Shown one piece after another: positions 44,245-53,799 of a DNA stretch of 64,000 bases. Position numbers and translations under genes: made by a program. The stretch comes from Niameybacter massiliensis (lineage in GTDB: Bacteria; Bacillota; Clostridia; Lachnospirales; Cellulosilyticaceae), in assembly GCF_001282685.1 (NCBI RefSeq), contig NZ_LN875035.1, forward strand, positions 1,381,572 to 1,445,571, in the 5' to 3' direction. Below the pieces are notes generated by a model. It was not told the origin of the DNA. It ran no database searches and worked only from the letters and a program-made list of their open reading frames with translations. The first letter of the stretch is position 1, and each line of letters opens with the position of its first letter.

Positions 44245-46884
44245 CTATTCAGTCATTCTAATCTCTTCCATTTGTTTTACTATATTTTCTGGCATATTAT
44301 CTATCAAATAATTTTTGTCACTTTTATTTTTCTCTTCATACTCTTCCCAGTACTTCTTAGCAGTAAGAGCCATCTGCTCATACAGATCTTTTGCTGATAA
44401 TAAATAACATCCCTTACCTCTTGTAATAATTTGTTCTGTTCCATCAGAAGTTGCTACCGTTATACGATATTTACTTGCATGCTCATGAGCAAACTTTTCG
44501 ATAAATTGGTCTGCTGTTTCTGCTTCTTTTGTGTATACAACACGGATATTATGATAGTCATAAATTTCTGTTGGATGACCTTCTAAACGATAGGCATCAA
44601 AAACAACCATTAGATGACACTTATGATATCCTTGGTAATTACAAAGCAAGTCTAACAATCTATCTTTTGCTGCATCAATGTGTGTTCTGGCTATCTCATT
44701 TAATTCTTCACATCCAAAAATGACATTATAACCATCTACTAGTAAGTATTCTTCTTTACTTGTAGGCTTACTTGCCGTTCTAATAATAGGCATTTGAGTA
44801 GCCCATTCATTGCGCTTGCCCATACGTTTTCTAGGTACATATTCTTTTTTTTGATTAGAGTAAAAGGTTCTTTCTAAAATAGCGTCTATTTCGTCTGTAC
44901 CAATGCTCTCTTCTTCCCAATAAGCTTCATTTTGTATAGTAACTTCTTGAGTGGTAGTATTTCCCAACTTGCGGCATTCAATATGCATATAGTCATAGAC
45001 CCTATCCCAGCTTACTAGGAATCCACTACCATGGGCACAAAATACTGAACCTGTTGGATTATCAATATCAGCTTCTGAATCATATCCATAAGCTGATATG
45101 ACTTCTTCAGCATTATGACATGGTTCATAGCCTTTCAAGCTACAAAATAGCCTTCCATGCCCTTTGGTATAAGCTATAACCTCTTTTTGATAATCTCTCA
45201 TCGTCACTACTGGAGCTGTTCCTGTTAGTATAGCCATTCCCTTTTCTATATCTGGTGGATTAGATTTTCCACACATCTTCTCAACATCCATCATTGCCCT
45301 ACCAACCATATTTTCTGGTATTTCTAAACGAAACTCATAAAATGGTTCAAGAAGTATGGACTGTGCTTGCTTTAATCCTTGTCTTACCGCTCGGTAAGTT
45401 GCCTCTCTAAAGTCTCCACCTTCAGTATGTTTATTATGTGCCCTACCAGATACTAAAGTAATTTTCATATCTGTTATGACGGAACCGGTCAATACACCTT
45501 TATGTTCTTTTTCTTGTAGATGCGTTAATACAAGACGTTGCCAGTTTTTACCTAGATTATCTTCACTACAATCTGTAGCAAATTGTACACCACTTCCTTG
45601 TGGTAGTGGCTCCATCAAAAGATGAACCTCTGCATAATGGCGTAATGGCTCAAAATGCCCTACCCCTTCTACTGCATTAGTAATTGTTTCTTTGTAAACA
45701 ATATTGCCTGCTCCAAAGCTTACGTCTATTCCAAATCGCTCTAATATCATATGTTTTAAGATTTCTATTTGAACTTCACCCATAATCTGCGCTTGGATTT
45801 CCTGTAAAGCTTCATCCCATACGATATGAAGCTGTGGATCCTCTTCTGAGAGCTGTAATAGCTTTGGTAGTACTGCTGCAGGATCATATTGATCAGGTAA
45901 TATAATTTGATAAGTCAGTACAGGTTCAAGCAAAGGTTGATTAGTCGCTTCGGCGTTGCCTAACCCTTCACCTGGATAAGTTTTTGTAAGCCCTGTTACA
46001 GCACAAACTGTCCCAGGCAAAGCCTCATTAATAGCGTCAAACTTATTACCTGAATAAATACGAATCTGATTAACCTTTTCCTCTTCTTTCGTAAGTACTG
46101 ACCTTACTTTAAGACTACCACCTATAATCTTCATATAAGTCAAGCGATTCCCCTGCTCATCTCTTGCAATTTTAAAGACCTTTGCTCCAAATGATTCAGG
46201 GTATTCTGGCACTTTTGCATGCTTACTTATACCTGCCATAAATTCTTTAACTCCTTCAAGCTTTAAAGCAGAACCAAAGTAACATGGGAAAAGTTGACGC
46301 TTTGCAATCAGCTCACTTATAGCTTCATCTTCAACTTTTCCAGTTTCTAAGTAAGCTTCTAGTAGCCCTTCATCGCACACTGCCACACTTTCATAAAAGT
46401 CCTCATCTTGCTCATCTGAGAAGTCCGTACATCCCTCATCAAGACGCTTCTTTAATTCTTCTAGAAGCTTATCCTTGTCTGTTCCATCTTGATCCATCTT
46501 ATTAATAAATAAAAAGACAGGTATTTTATATTTAGATAATAATCTCCACAGTGTTTCAGTATGCCCCTGTACCCCATCTGCTCCACTTATCACCAAAATC
46601 GCATAATCTAATACTTGTAGCGTACGTTCCATTTCTGTAGAAAAATCCACATGTCCTGGGGTATCTAATAAAGTTATTTGTATATCTTCTAAATCCATCA
46701 CAGCTTGTTTAGAAAAAATAGTGATTCCTCTTTGTCTTTCCAACTCATACGTATCTAAAAAAGCATCCTTTTTATCGACTCGCCCAAGTTTTCTCAGCTT
46801 ACCGCTTAGGTAAAGCATCCCCTCAGATAATGTAGTCTTACCGGCATCTACATGGGCTAGTATTCCTATTACTAATTTATTCAT
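44245..46884 (-). CDS. EF-G/Tet(M)-like ribosomal GTPase fused to a Rae1/YacP-type NYN nuclease domain
   Basis: An 879-residue two-part protein. Residues 1-650 form a translational GTPase of the Tet(M)/Tet(O)/EF-G class: G1 AHVDAGKTT (10-18), switch II DTPGHVDFS, NKMD, then EF-G domains II-V. Domain IV has KHTEGGDFREATYRA instead of the YSPVSTPADFR tip of Tet(M), so tetracycline resistance is doubtful. Residues 714-835 are a NYN/YacP domain: LLVDGYNVIFG, LMVVFDAY, AETADQFIEK and VATSDGTEQ carry the acidic residues. Rae1 (YacP) of Bacillus cleaves mRNA in the ribosomal A site, where Tet-type GTPases also bind, so a joint A-site role is plausible. The ATG at 46884 is preferred over a TTG at 46890; its RBS is weak. 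Confidence 0.88.
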   Translation of the reverse strand: MNKLVIGILAHVDAGKTTLSEGMLYLSGKLRKLGRVDKKDAFLDTYELERQRGITIFSKQAVMDLEDIQITLLDTPGHVDFSTEMERTLQVLDYAILVISGADGVQGHTETLWRLLSKYKIPVFLFINKMDQDGTDKDKLLEELKKRLDEGCTDFSDEQDEDFYESVAVCDEGLLEAYLETGKVEDEAISELIAKRQLFPCYFGSALKLEGVKEFMAGISKHAKVPEYPESFGAKVFKIARDEQGNRLTYMKIIGGSLKVRSVLTKEEEKVNQIRIYSGNKFDAINEALPGTVCAVTGLTKTYPGEGLGNAEATNQPLLEPVLTYQIILPDQYDPAAVLPKLLQLSEEDPQLHIVWDEALQEIQAQIMGEVQIEILKHMILERFGIDVSFGAGNIVYKETITNAVEGVGHFEPLRHYAEVHLLMEPLPQGSGVQFATDCSEDNLGKNWQRLVLTHLQEKEHKGVLTGSVITDMKITLVSGRAHNKHTEGGDFREATYRAVRQGLKQAQSILLEPFYEFRLEIPENMVGRAMMDVEKMCGKSNPPDIEKGMAILTGTAPVVTMRDYQKEVIAYTKGHGRLFCSLKGYEPCHNAEEVISAYGYDSEADIDNPTGSVFCAHGSGFLVSWDRVYDYMHIECRKLGNTTTQEVTIQNEAYWEEESIGTDEIDAILERTFYSNQKKEYVPRKRMGKRNEWATQMPIIRTASKPTSKEEYLLVDGYNVIFGCEELNEIARTHIDAAKDRLLDLLCNYQGYHKCHLMVVFDAYRLEGHPTEIYDYHNIRVVYTKEAETADQFIEKFAHEHASKYRITVATSDGTEQIITRGKGCYLLSAKDLYEQMALTAKKYWEEYEEKNKSDKNYLIDNMPENIVKQMEEIRMTE

Positions 46885-46933
46885 GTCCAATCTCTCTTAT
46901 CGTTTCCTGATTTTTGCCATACTTTATCATATG

Positions 46934-46970
46934 AAAAATAGTAGCCCTGCCAAGTGGTGCGCTACTATTT
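46934..46970 (-). terminator. Terminator of the YitT-like gene
   Basis: AAATAGTAGC (46961-46970, minus strand) pairs with GCTACTATTT (46936-46945), followed by T residues. Confidence 0.75.
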
Positions 46971-47055
46971 GATATTACTGTTTATTACTTAATATTATAG
47001 CATTCTAAGCAATCCTCATTCAAGTTAGTATTCATTATTGCACTTAAATCAATTT

Positions 47056-47925
47056 TTAAGTTACTTTTGTTATTTCTGGATGTATAAAACCCTTTCCATT
47101 TCCTATAACTTGACATGTATCTGATATAGTCATAAAAGCTCCACTGTCATGTTTTAAAACAATTTGCTTAGCCTTACTTACTTCACTAATACTAATAGTA
47201 GAATAAAGAAAATATTTTTCTTCATCTGTGTAGGCACCTTTGGCAGCCATTACAGTAACTCCTCTCCCTAATTCATTGATAAGACCTTCTGACACCTCTT
47301 TATATTTTTCTTTACTACTAATAATAAATAGCGTTCTCTTATGATTAAGCCCATCTACCATAAAATTAGCGACTTGGCTACTAACAAACATAGTAGCTAT
47401 TGTTACTATTGTTATATCTAAACCATAATAATACATAGATAAACTTAATATAATGCTATTTAATACAAAGTTAACTGTTGCCATACTAATTGAAAAATGC
47501 TGATTTATGATTTTTGCTATAATGTCCATTCCACCTGTAGAAACATTTCCTCTAAAAAGTATTCCTGTTCCCATTCCATGGATTACTCCACCTACTAAAA
47601 TAACTGAAAGCGTATCTGTTGTAGGAATAACTATACCACCTGTTATTTCTACCCAAAAAGATAAGCTACTCATTCCTAATAAAGCATAAAATAAGAACCG
47701 TTTATCTAGATAAAAATATCCTATTATAAATAATGGGATATTCAGAACAAGTACAAGTAAGCTAATTCTCCATTGGAATAGAAAATGTAATAACATAGAT
47801 ATCCCTGTTAAACCTGCACTTAATAGCCTGTTGGGTAAAAATATACTATTAGCAGCAATTGCCAATAATAGTGTTCCTATTATAATCGCTACAATCTTAT
47901 TTAAGTCAATAAGCTTCTTATTCAT
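47056..47925 (-). CDS. YitT family membrane protein (DUF161 + DUF2179)
   Basis: A 289-residue protein with five hydrophobic segments in residues 1-200 (SAGLTGISMLLHFLF, GNVSTGGMDIIAKI is the family signature) and a cytoplasmic DUF2179 domain (about 205-289; GVTVMAAKGAYTDEEKYFLY). The family is widespread in Bacillota and its transport role is unproven. RBS AAGGAGC before the ATG. A hairpin at 47945-47969 separates it from the upstream ADP-ribosylglycohydrolase gene, so it probably is not part of that operon. Confidence 0.9.
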   Translation of the reverse strand: MNKKLIDLNKIVAIIIGTLLLAIAANSIFLPNRLLSAGLTGISMLLHFLFQWRISLLVLVLNIPLFIIGYFYLDKRFLFYALLGMSSLSFWVEITGGIVIPTTDTLSVILVGGVIHGMGTGILFRGNVSTGGMDIIAKIINQHFSISMATVNFVLNSIILSLSMYYYGLDITIVTIATMFVSSQVANFMVDGLNHKRTLFIISSKEKYKEVSEGLINELGRGVTVMAAKGAYTDEEKYFLYSTISISEVSKAKQIVLKHDSGAFMTISDTCQVIGNGKGFIHPEITKVT

Positions 47926-47944
47926 ATCTGCTCCTTATAACAGT

Positions 47945-47969
47945 AAAAGGCTGCCTAAGGCAGCCTTTT
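47945..47969 (-). terminator. Terminator of the ABC-importer/ADP-ribosylglycohydrolase operon
   Basis: AAAAGGCTGCCT (47945-47956) pairs with AGGCAGCCTTTT (47958-47969). It lies directly after the stop at 47973 and before the YitT start. Confidence 0.8.
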
Positions 47970-47972
47970 ATT

Positions 47973-48959
47973 TTATTTAATAAGCGTAGCAAGCCCTGTT
48001 GCAAGCTCTTTAATATCTAATCCTTTTGTAAATTCAAGGCAAGTACCACTTGGATAACGTGTTTTTTCTATCCATGCTTCTGGCATCTTACTTGCACCAT
48101 ATTTTGCACCTAATATAGTACCAGCTACAGCTCCAATAGTATCAGCATCGCGACCAAAGTTACCAGCTACAATTACTCCCGTCTTAAAGTCTTGGTGAGC
48201 TAGCTTTAAACAAGCAAATGCTTGCGTTACAGCCTCTGCTGTTGTAGCCCATGAACTAGTCCATAATGCATCATGTAAAGGCATCCATGCATCAATAATT
48301 GAACCATCTGCCTTTTCAATAATTTCAAATGCATTATTCATAGCGTAATAGAACCAAGAATCTTTAGGAATTTGTAACATTGCAGTATCTATAATTTCAT
48401 CCATAGTCGCATCTACCATTGCAACTGATACAGCTGCTGCTACCGCTTGTGCTCCCCATACACCCTCACGATAATGACTAACCGAAGCATCTATGGCAGC
48501 CATATGTGCAGCTCTTTCAGGGTCTCCTGCACATATTATTCCTACAGGTCCAATTCTCATAGCTGTTCCATCACTCATATGTGCACTATTGTACATTCCT
48601 GAATAGGGTGGTCTTAACCCTTTTCTTAAGTTATTAGCTGCTTCTATTTCACTTGCTCCACCTCTTTTAAACTCATCTTGTGTAGCAACATTATTAAGCC
48701 ACGCTTTGACTACTTCATCTGTTGTTAAATGTCCACCACATTCTATAAGTGTTTTAGCTGTTAGAAGTGCAAACTCTGTATCATCTGTGCTCCATGATGC
48801 ACCTTTGTTAAAATCTGTTGTCACTCCATAGTTTGATTTATTTTCTGGTTTTCTAGAGGCATCTCCAAAAGAATCTCCTATTGCTAATCCTGAGAGCGAT
48901 CCATATGCTTTATCAAACGCAAGTGCTTTATTATTAATCAAATCTAATCGTGTTAACAT
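47973..48959 (-). CDS. ADP-ribosylglycohydrolase (ARH) family protein, small form
   Basis: A 328-residue all-alpha hydrolase of the ARH/DraG family, which cleaves N- or O-glycosidic bonds at the C1 of ribose (ADP-ribosyl-proteins, ADP-ribose esters and related glycosides) with two Mg2+. Both metal motifs are intact: STDDTE (57-62) and RDADTIGAVAG (270-280). The ATG at 48959 has AAGGA 10 nt upstream; a GTG three codons earlier overlaps the RBS. It is the last gene of the importer operon controlled by the LacI site at 52448, together with a larger ARH protein in the divergent operon. Its context points to catabolism, not protein de-modification. Confidence 0.88.
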   Translation of the reverse strand: MLTRLDLINNKALAFDKAYGSLSGLAIGDSFGDASRKPENKSNYGVTTDFNKGASWSTDDTEFALLTAKTLIECGGHLTTDEVVKAWLNNVATQDEFKRGGASEIEAANNLRKGLRPPYSGMYNSAHMSDGTAMRIGPVGIICAGDPERAAHMAAIDASVSHYREGVWGAQAVAAAVSVAMVDATMDEIIDTAMLQIPKDSWFYYAMNNAFEIIEKADGSIIDAWMPLHDALWTSSWATTAEAVTQAFACLKLAHQDFKTGVIVAGNFGRDADTIGAVAGTILGAKYGASKMPEAWIEKTRYPSGTCLEFTKGLDIKELATGLATLIK

Positions 48960-48984
48960 GTATATCACATCCTTCTTATATGAT

Positions 48985-50496
48985 TTATTCTAAAACTGTT
49001 GCCAAATACTCTGATAATTCTTGACCTCCCATTTGATTAACTTTTTGTACAAATTCATCAAAAGCACTAATTGGTTTTACCCCTCTTACAATATCTGTAC
49101 TATATTCGTTGTAAAGCATTACAATGGCATCCCATTTTCCCTGTAATTCTTCTGGCATAATAATATTAGTATCTTCATAATAATATTTTTCACCATTTTC
49201 AAGGGACTGGAGCATTGGTGCTGAGAATGGTTCTTTTACATAAGGCATGCCTGCATCAAATGTATAAAGTGTATCCCAGAATCTTGCCCACCACTCAGAA
49301 AATTTATCTGTAATAGCAATTTTCCCATCCTCGATATTGTAATGTACTCCTTCAACACCCATTTTGTCTAACATACGTCCCTGTGGACTTGCCATATATT
49401 CTAAAATAGCAAATGCTGCATCTTTAGCTTCTGAATCTACAGGAATAGCAAATCCACGAGATTCTTTTGTTGTATCTACTGATAAATAAGCTTGCCCTGC
49501 CCCTTTAGCTGGAGGAAGTACAACAAGTTCTGCCTGTTCACCATTTTTAGCCACCATCTTATCATTATAGATTTGAATTACGCCTCCTTGTGTACCTGCA
49601 ACTAGTCCTACAGTTCCTTCATAAAAACGTTGTTCAAATACATCCCAAGTTGTTGTGATATACTCGCTATCCAATAACCCTTCTTGATAAAGTTTTGCAT
49701 AAAACTCTAATTTATCTTTTTCTGGCTGTGAAATCATGCTAGGAATCCATTTTCCATCTTCCTTCATAAAAGTACCTGTTACTCCAAATGCATGATTAAA
49801 AATACTATCTAATTTAGTTAAACTTCCATCTGTTGTAGTGGCATACTTAGTTAATCCTGTGTTAACCATTTCTTTAAATAATGCATAGTAGTTATCTACT
49901 GTCGGATTTTCAATCACTGCTTGAGCGGATGTGAGTTGTTCTGCCCAATCTTTTCTCATTACAGGTACAGCCACACGTGGTGGTGCTAACCAAAGAAGAT
50001 ATGGGTAATTTTTCATTGATTCTTTATTGTGCTCTTGCATTAACTGTTTAACATATGTAGATCCTTCAATATAAGATGTTAAATCTTCTAATAACCCCTC
50101 TTGAGCAATTGGTAAATCTCCACCTTGGAAGTACACTAAGTCTGGTAAAATTTCCCCTGTTCTAAGTGCTAATGGTACTACCTCTTTATACGTTCCAGTT
50201 GGTGCTTCTAAAAATTCTAGTGTTACATATTTTTCTTGCTCTGCCATGCCTTTTTCTATTTTTTCTTTGAGCATTATAACGCCTTCTTCTGTTGGCGGCA
50301 CATCCTTAATCAGAATCTTAACATTAATAGGTTCACTTTGTGTCCCTATTTCTCCTACTTCTACAGGGGCCTCAGCTTTAGTTTGTTCAGGTGCTACTGG
50401 TTCTGCACTTTCTTGCTTACTTGAACAACCTGTAAAACCTGCCATAGCTACTGTAGCAGTAAGTAATCCTACTATTAACTTCTTTACTTTTTTCAT
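48985..50496 (-). CDS. ABC transporter solute-binding lipoprotein
   Basis: A 503-residue lipoprotein: signal peptide with lipobox MAGFTGC (Cys at about residue 24), a Ser/Glu/Pro linker, and a two-lobed binding fold of the large carbohydrate class (family 1 / LplA-like). Segments EFLEAPTGTYKEVVPLALRT and ILEYMASPQGRML fit this class. It works with the two permeases directly upstream and presumably a shared ATPase. The ligand should be the substrate of the ARH and kinase enzymes of this locus, perhaps a ribosylated glycoside; this is inference from context. Confidence 0.9.
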   Translation of the reverse strand: MKKVKKLIVGLLTATVAMAGFTGCSSKQESAEPVAPEQTKAEAPVEVGEIGTQSEPINVKILIKDVPPTEEGVIMLKEKIEKGMAEQEKYVTLEFLEAPTGTYKEVVPLALRTGEILPDLVYFQGGDLPIAQEGLLEDLTSYIEGSTYVKQLMQEHNKESMKNYPYLLWLAPPRVAVPVMRKDWAEQLTSAQAVIENPTVDNYYALFKEMVNTGLTKYATTTDGSLTKLDSIFNHAFGVTGTFMKEDGKWIPSMISQPEKDKLEFYAKLYQEGLLDSEYITTTWDVFEQRFYEGTVGLVAGTQGGVIQIYNDKMVAKNGEQAELVVLPPAKGAGQAYLSVDTTKESRGFAIPVDSEAKDAAFAILEYMASPQGRMLDKMGVEGVHYNIEDGKIAITDKFSEWWARFWDTLYTFDAGMPYVKEPFSAPMLQSLENGEKYYYEDTNIIMPEELQGKWDAIVMLYNEYSTDIVRGVKPISAFDEFVQKVNQMGGQELSEYLATVLE

Positions 50497-50537
50497 TGTT
50501 CTTCCCCCTTAAATTTAAATATAGTTATAGACCAAAG

Positions 50538-51428
50538 CTATTCTTTTACACCTCCAGCCATAATATCCTTAGTATAGAACTTCAGTACTAAAGGATATAT
50601 CAGCAATATAGGTAAAATAGCTATAACTATCGTTGCATTCTTTAATGCAATCATATCAACTTGGGCCCATTCATTATTATTAAGTAAATTCTCTGCTCCA
50701 ATTAGTGATGCTGTATCATTTAAAACAACAAATTGTCTTAGAAGTACTTGTAGGGTCGTCTTAGAGGCTTTTGTCATATAGATACCTGATTTAAAATATT
50801 CATTCCATCTTACTACTGCATAGAACATAGTAATTGTTGCAATACCTGGCTTAGCTAGGGGTACTGCTATATGGAAAAATGTTTTAAGATGTCCTGCTCC
50901 ATCAATTGTTGCAGCTTCATACAAAGCAGTTGGCACCTCTTCAAAAAAGCGCATCATAATGATGAGGTAATATACATTGACTGCTGTAACAAGAATAACT
51001 GACCACAAACTTCCCATTAATCCTAATTCTTTAATCACAAGGTACTCAGGTACAAGTCCTGGATCAAATAGCATCATAATAATGAGGAAAATCATAATGA
51101 CCTTTTTAAAAACTAACCCTGGTCTCGTTAATGCATAAGCTGCCATTGTTGTAAGTAAAATATTTATTGACGTGCCTACTATTGTAATAAATATGGAGTT
51201 TAACAATGCAGGAATTAAGATTGGATGATTGAGGATAATCTTATAATTTATTAAATTAAATTTTTGTGGCAATATATCAAGGCCACTCATATAAGGTGAA
51301 ACAGATGGATCTGATAACGATCTTGCTAATATATTTAGTAATGGAATAATCATTGTAAGAGTTAAAAGAAACATTCCTATTACTAATATAAGTTGCCAAG
51401 CACTAAATTTTTTTATGAGTTTCTTCAT
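50538..51428 (-). CDS. ABC transporter permease (MalG/LplC-like)
   Basis: A 296-residue membrane permease with six hydrophobic segments and the EAA loop YEAATIDGAGHLKTFFHIAV (about 182). The ATG at 51428 is used because GGGAGG is just upstream; a longer frame to 51479 overlaps the upstream gene. Second gene of the LacI-controlled importer operon. Confidence 0.92.
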   Translation of the reverse strand: MKKLIKKFSAWQLILVIGMFLLTLTMIIPLLNILARSLSDPSVSPYMSGLDILPQKFNLINYKIILNHPILIPALLNSIFITIVGTSINILLTTMAAYALTRPGLVFKKVIMIFLIIMMLFDPGLVPEYLVIKELGLMGSLWSVILVTAVNVYYLIIMMRFFEEVPTALYEAATIDGAGHLKTFFHIAVPLAKPGIATITMFYAVVRWNEYFKSGIYMTKASKTTLQVLLRQFVVLNDTASLIGAENLLNNNEWAQVDMIALKNATIVIAILPILLIYPLVLKFYTKDIMAGGVKE

Positions 51429-51441
51429 TTTCTCTTCCTCC

Positions 51442-52407
51442 CTACCATACTCCTTTTCCTGTAAAACGTTTAGACACAAAGTGTGTTATAAGGACAAGCG
51501 CTGTTCCAAACAACCCTTTTATAAGTCCCACTGCCGTTGCCAATGAATACTGACCATTTAAAAGACCAATTCGATAAATATATGTATCTAAAATATCAAT
51601 CGCACTATTGACAGAATTATTAGTAAAGTTAAGCACTTGATCAAAGCCTGCATTCAAAAAGAATCCTAAATTTAGAATAAACATTGTAACCATAGGAACT
51701 ACTAATGCTGGTAAGATGACATAACGAATAACATTAGCTCTTGAAGCACCATCAATAGCTGCTGCTTCATAAAGACTTGGGCTAATTGATAAAATGGCTG
51801 CAAAGTACACAATTGAATCCCATCCTATACTTCTCCAACCTTCTGACCAAAAAAGCACCCATCTTATATGTTCTTTACTTGTCATAAAATCAATAGGCGT
51901 TACACCAAACCACCCTAAGATTTCATTAACTGCGCCACTAGTTGGTGATAATACAGAAATCCAAATCCCTGCAATAACTACCCAAGAAAGAAAATGAGGT
52001 AAATAAGAAATGACTTGTACGTATTTTCTAAATCCACGTGATCTTATTTCATTAAGTAAGATCGCAAAAATTACAAATAACGGAAATAACAATACATACT
52101 TCATAAAACTTATAATCAATGTATTGCGTAAAATCTCAAAAAACACGGGTGTATCAAAAATCATTTTAAAATACTTAAAACCTTCAAATACCCATGGACC
52201 TTTTGTTTTAAATGTAAAGAATGCCAATCTCATGTTAATAATAGGCCATACTCTAAAAATAATAAAATAGATAAGTGTAGGGATAATCATAAAATATAAA
52301 ACTTTATCCCTTTTGATTTTAGCTATATTACTTTTTATTTTTCTTTCTTTGGGCATATTACTGTTCATTTGATTTTCTAAGAACAATTTTTTGTTTACAT
52401 TTTCCAT
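51442..52407 (-). CDS. ABC transporter permease (MalF/LplB-like)
   Basis: A 321-residue permease with six hydrophobic segments and the EAA loop YEAAAIDGASRANVIRYVIL (about 215). The ATG at 52407 has AAAGGAG upstream; the longer frame to 52503 would run through the promoter and operator. First gene of the operon; its transcript starts near 52468 with the LacI-type site centred at +10.5. Confidence 0.92.
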   Translation of the reverse strand: MENVNKKLFLENQMNSNMPKERKIKSNIAKIKRDKVLYFMIIPTLIYFIIFRVWPIINMRLAFFTFKTKGPWVFEGFKYFKMIFDTPVFFEILRNTLIISFMKYVLLFPLFVIFAILLNEIRSRGFRKYVQVISYLPHFLSWVVIAGIWISVLSPTSGAVNEILGWFGVTPIDFMTSKEHIRWVLFWSEGWRSIGWDSIVYFAAILSISPSLYEAAAIDGASRANVIRYVILPALVVPMVTMFILNLGFFLNAGFDQVLNFTNNSVNSAIDILDTYIYRIGLLNGQYSLATAVGLIKGLFGTALVLITHFVSKRFTGKGVW

Positions 52408-52447
52408 ACTCTCTCCTTTCATTGTGTTAAAATTTATTAATTTCTCA

Positions 52448-52464
52448 ATAACTAAACCGGTATC
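52448..52464. promoter_or_regulatory. LacI-family operator, importer operon
   Basis: ATAACTAAACCGGT (52448-52461) is identical over 14 nt to 53800-53813. It is centred at about +10.5 of the predicted importer promoter, where binding would block transcription. Confidence 0.7.
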
Positions 52465-52474
52465 TTTTAAATAT

Positions 52475-52503
52475 ATTATATTATAATAAATTTTTATTTT
52501 CAA
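52475..52503 (-). promoter_or_regulatory. Promoter of the importer-ARH operon
   Basis: TTGAAA (52498-52503), 17-nt spacer, TATAAT (52475-52480) on the minus strand. Confidence 0.65.
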
Positions 52504-52554
52504 TTTAAATTTTTCAATAAACTTATTTTATTTTTTTAGACATATATACTAAAT

Positions 52555-52587
52555 AAAAGTACATTTTGTTTTTCAAAATGTACTTTT
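52555..52587 (-). terminator. Terminator overlapping the end of the lacI-family gene
   Basis: AAAAGTACATTTTG (52555-52568) pairs with CAAAATGTACTTTT (52574-52587) around a TTTTT loop. The right arm covers the last codons and stop of the regulator gene. Confidence 0.75.
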
Positions 52588-53583
52588 CGTTGTATTTCTT
52601 AATTCTAATGTCGGTTCTACCACTATATGTCTAATACCTCCTATAGAATTTTCAATAATACCTACTAGCATCTTTGATATTTCTACCGCCATTTCATATA
52701 TTGGTTGTATAACTGTTGATACACTTGGTTCAAATATTTCACTTAGCTCAATCCCATCAAAACCTATAATTTCTATGTCTTCTGGAACTTTTTTCCCAAG
52801 TGCCTTTATAGCCTTAATAGAACCTATTGCTACCATATCACATGCTGCAAAAATTGCATCTACTTGGGGACTTTCTTTTAAGAGCTCATAGGTCATTTTA
52901 TAACCGGCTTTCACTGAAAACTCCCCCGTACGTATGAGTTTATTATCTACTTTTATTTTATTATCCTCTAATGCTATTTTATATCCTTCTAGCCTTTGTT
53001 TAGTAGAGATAGCTTCTCTTTCTCCTCCTAAAAAGGCGATACTTTTCTTATTATTTTTTATAAAATATTCCATAGCACTTATAGCACCACTTATATTATT
53101 AACACATACACTTGCATCACAAAATTTTCTATCAACAACTCTATCAGCTAGTACTATAGGAATATTAAACTCTTTTATTTTAGAAATACCATTTCCTTCT
53201 CCTATTCCTGTTGCAAGTATAATCCCATCTACTCTTTTATCAATGAATGATAATAAATATTTCTCTTCTTTTAATGGATCATTATCTGAATTACATAGAA
53301 ATATAGTATAACCTAACTCACTTAAATAATCATCAATTCCCCGTACAAGTTGTGGAAAGAAAGGATTTGTTATATCCGGAATAATAACGCCTATCATTTT
53401 ACTCCCAATACCTGCCACACTTCTAGCATGCACATTAGGTCTATATCCTACTTCTTTTATAGTTTTAAGTATCCTTTTTTTAGTTTCTTCACTTACTCCT
53501 TCTGATTTATTATTAATAACTCTAGATACTGTAGCTTTTGAAACTCCTGTTATCTTTGCAATATCTGCTATAGTATATGCCAT
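52573..53583 (-). CDS. LacI family transcriptional regulator
   Basis: A 336-residue repressor: N-terminal HTH (AYTIADIAKITGVSKATVSR then VINNKSEG hinge entry) and a type 1 periplasmic-binding-like effector domain (about 60-336; IGVIIPDITNPFFPQLVRGI, DAIFAACDMVAIGSIKAIKA, GFDGIELSEIFEPSVSTV). RBS AAAGGGG. It lies between the two operons that carry the shared AACCGG operator and is most likely their repressor, released by a sugar-like ligand of the pathway. Not expected to be CcpA because it is embedded in the locus and its operators lack CRE-like sequence. Confidence 0.93.
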   Translation of the reverse strand: MAYTIADIAKITGVSKATVSRVINNKSEGVSEETKKRILKTIKEVGYRPNVHARSVAGIGSKMIGVIIPDITNPFFPQLVRGIDDYLSELGYTIFLCNSDNDPLKEEKYLLSFIDKRVDGIILATGIGEGNGISKIKEFNIPIVLADRVVDRKFCDASVCVNNISGAISAMEYFIKNNKKSIAFLGGEREAISTKQRLEGYKIALEDNKIKVDNKLIRTGEFSVKAGYKMTYELLKESPQVDAIFAACDMVAIGSIKAIKALGKKVPEDIEIIGFDGIELSEIFEPSVSTVIQPIYEMAVEISKMLVGIIENSIGGIRHIVVEPTLELRNTTKSTF

Positions 53584-53764
53584 TTACTTCTTTCCCCTTT
53601 CTCTATTTTATCCTTAGCGATTAATGTCATCATCATATCATTCAAAAATTTAATTTTCAATATATATTAATATTTTATTATTTTAATCTTATATTTTATA
53701 CAATATAGCTAATTATAAAACTATATTTTAGTTTTATTTTCTTAAAATTAAATCATATTCAGTA

Positions 53765-53793
53765 TTGTTTATTATATTTTTTTCCCGTATAAT
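53765..53793 (+). promoter_or_regulatory. Promoter of the AtuA-DUF4387-ARH-kinase operon
   Basis: TTGTTT (53765-53770), 17-nt spacer, TATAAT (53788-53793); start site near 53800. Confidence 0.65.
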
Positions 53794-53799
53794 CAACTT

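Noticed and set aside
44245-46884. Tetracycline resistance gene (tetM/tetO class)
   Set aside because: The GTPase part is related, but the domain IV tip differs from Tet(M), the protein carries a NYN nuclease domain, and there is no mobile-element or resistance context.
52934-53311. Plus-strand 125-aa ORF inside the LacI-family gene
   Set aside because: Antisense shadow of a conserved regulator.
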